In this document: positions 4,935-5,012 of the stretch, in pieces
Position numbering within the stretch: position 1 is the stretch's first letter
Layout of the letters: each line of letters opens with the position of its first letter
Assembly (NCBI GenBank): GCA_002762845.1
Contig: PCYB01000033.1
Coordinates: 1-5,012 of the forward strand
Source of the DNA: Candidatus Woesearchaeota archaeon CG10_big_fil_rev_8_21_14_0_10_36_11
Lineage (GTDB): Archaea > Nanobdellota > Nanobdellia > Woesearchaeales > GW2011-AR9
Length of the DNA stretch: 5,012 bases
Direction: 5' to 3'
The notes under the pieces: generated by a model
What the model saw: only the letters and a program-made list of their open reading frames with translations
What the model was told of the DNA's origin: nothing
Database searches by the model: none
Translations under genes and position numbers: made by a program

Positions 4935-4977
4935 TTAATCAAGAACCACCAGTCAATAGACGTGGTGGTATGATTAA
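4935..4977. repeat. strong stem-loop, possible IS200/IS605-type end hairpin
   Basis: The outer stem TTAATCA (4935-4941) pairs with TGATTAA (4971-4977). The inner stem ACCACCA (4945-4951) pairs with TGGTGGT (4963-4969). A top stem GTC (4952-4954) pairs with GAC (4959-4961) around an AATA loop, with G4962 bulged and a three-by-one internal loop below. That gives 17 base pairs in 43 nt. The shape and the GAACCACC...GTGGTGG core resemble the subterminal hairpins of IS200/IS605 elements, but no tnpA or tnpB is seen here, so this may be a solo end or a small non-autonomous relic. It abuts the Nudix BRE, so a regulatory role is also possible. Confidence 0.6.
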
Positions 4978-5012
4978 TTAGCTAACAAAAGCTGTTAACC
5001 GGTACTGCTTTG

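Noticed and set aside
4979..5012. C-terminal tail of a minus-strand gene entering from the right
   Set aside because: All minus frames stop between about 4979 and 4997 after at most ten residues. None matches a family I recognise, so no call is justified.

Overview
The window looks archaeal and is visibly AT-rich. The evidence is in the upstream regions. Several start codons have a TATA-like box (TTTAAATA, ATTTTTAT or similar) ending about 22-24 nt before the ATG, with no Shine-Dalgarno site, which is the layout of leaderless archaeal transcripts. Other genes have a longer leader and a GGAGG-type site. Transcription after plus-strand genes appears to end in oligo-T tracts. The 619-aa nucleotidyltransferase-like protein and the secreted Cys-X6-Cys coiled-coil protein resemble, from memory, families common in DPANN archaea such as Woesearchaeota and Pacearchaeota. 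That lineage call is an inference.

Layout from left to right. At positions 1-17 there may be the first codons of a minus-strand gene that leaves the window. A 31-codon minus-strand ORF (66-161) has its own well-placed TATA box. A 223-aa lysine-rich, cysteine-free protein of unknown function (222-893, minus) follows. A 220-bp divergent intergenic region holds two promoters and an 83-bp imperfect inverted repeat (976-1058). The centrepiece is a 619-aa plus-strand protein (1114-2973) with two nucleotidyltransferase-like domains, the second with an intact GS-X10-D-X-D signature. These are followed by two HEPN-like helical domains, the first with an R-X4-H motif, and a C-terminal extension. After a T-rich terminator and a promoter comes a 333-aa secreted coiled-coil protein (3130-4131, plus). 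Next is a 67-aa acidic lipoprotein (4169-4372, plus) that appears to have its own leaderless promoter. Converging on it is a 159-aa Nudix hydrolase (4414-4893, minus) with a complete Nudix box. Upstream of the Nudix promoter is a strong stem-loop (4935-4977) that resembles the end hairpins of IS200/IS605-type elements, and then an unassigned edge.

How the genes relate. The coiled-coil protein and the lipoprotein are adjacent and both exported, and they begin with the same 13 bases (ATGGACATGAAAA). They plausibly work together at the cell surface. The 619-aa protein combines in one chain the two folds that form the HEPN/MNT toxin-antitoxin pairs, but it stands alone under its own promoter, so a housekeeping or regulatory role is as likely as defence. 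The Nudix gene and the 223-aa gene have no evident functional link to their neighbours.
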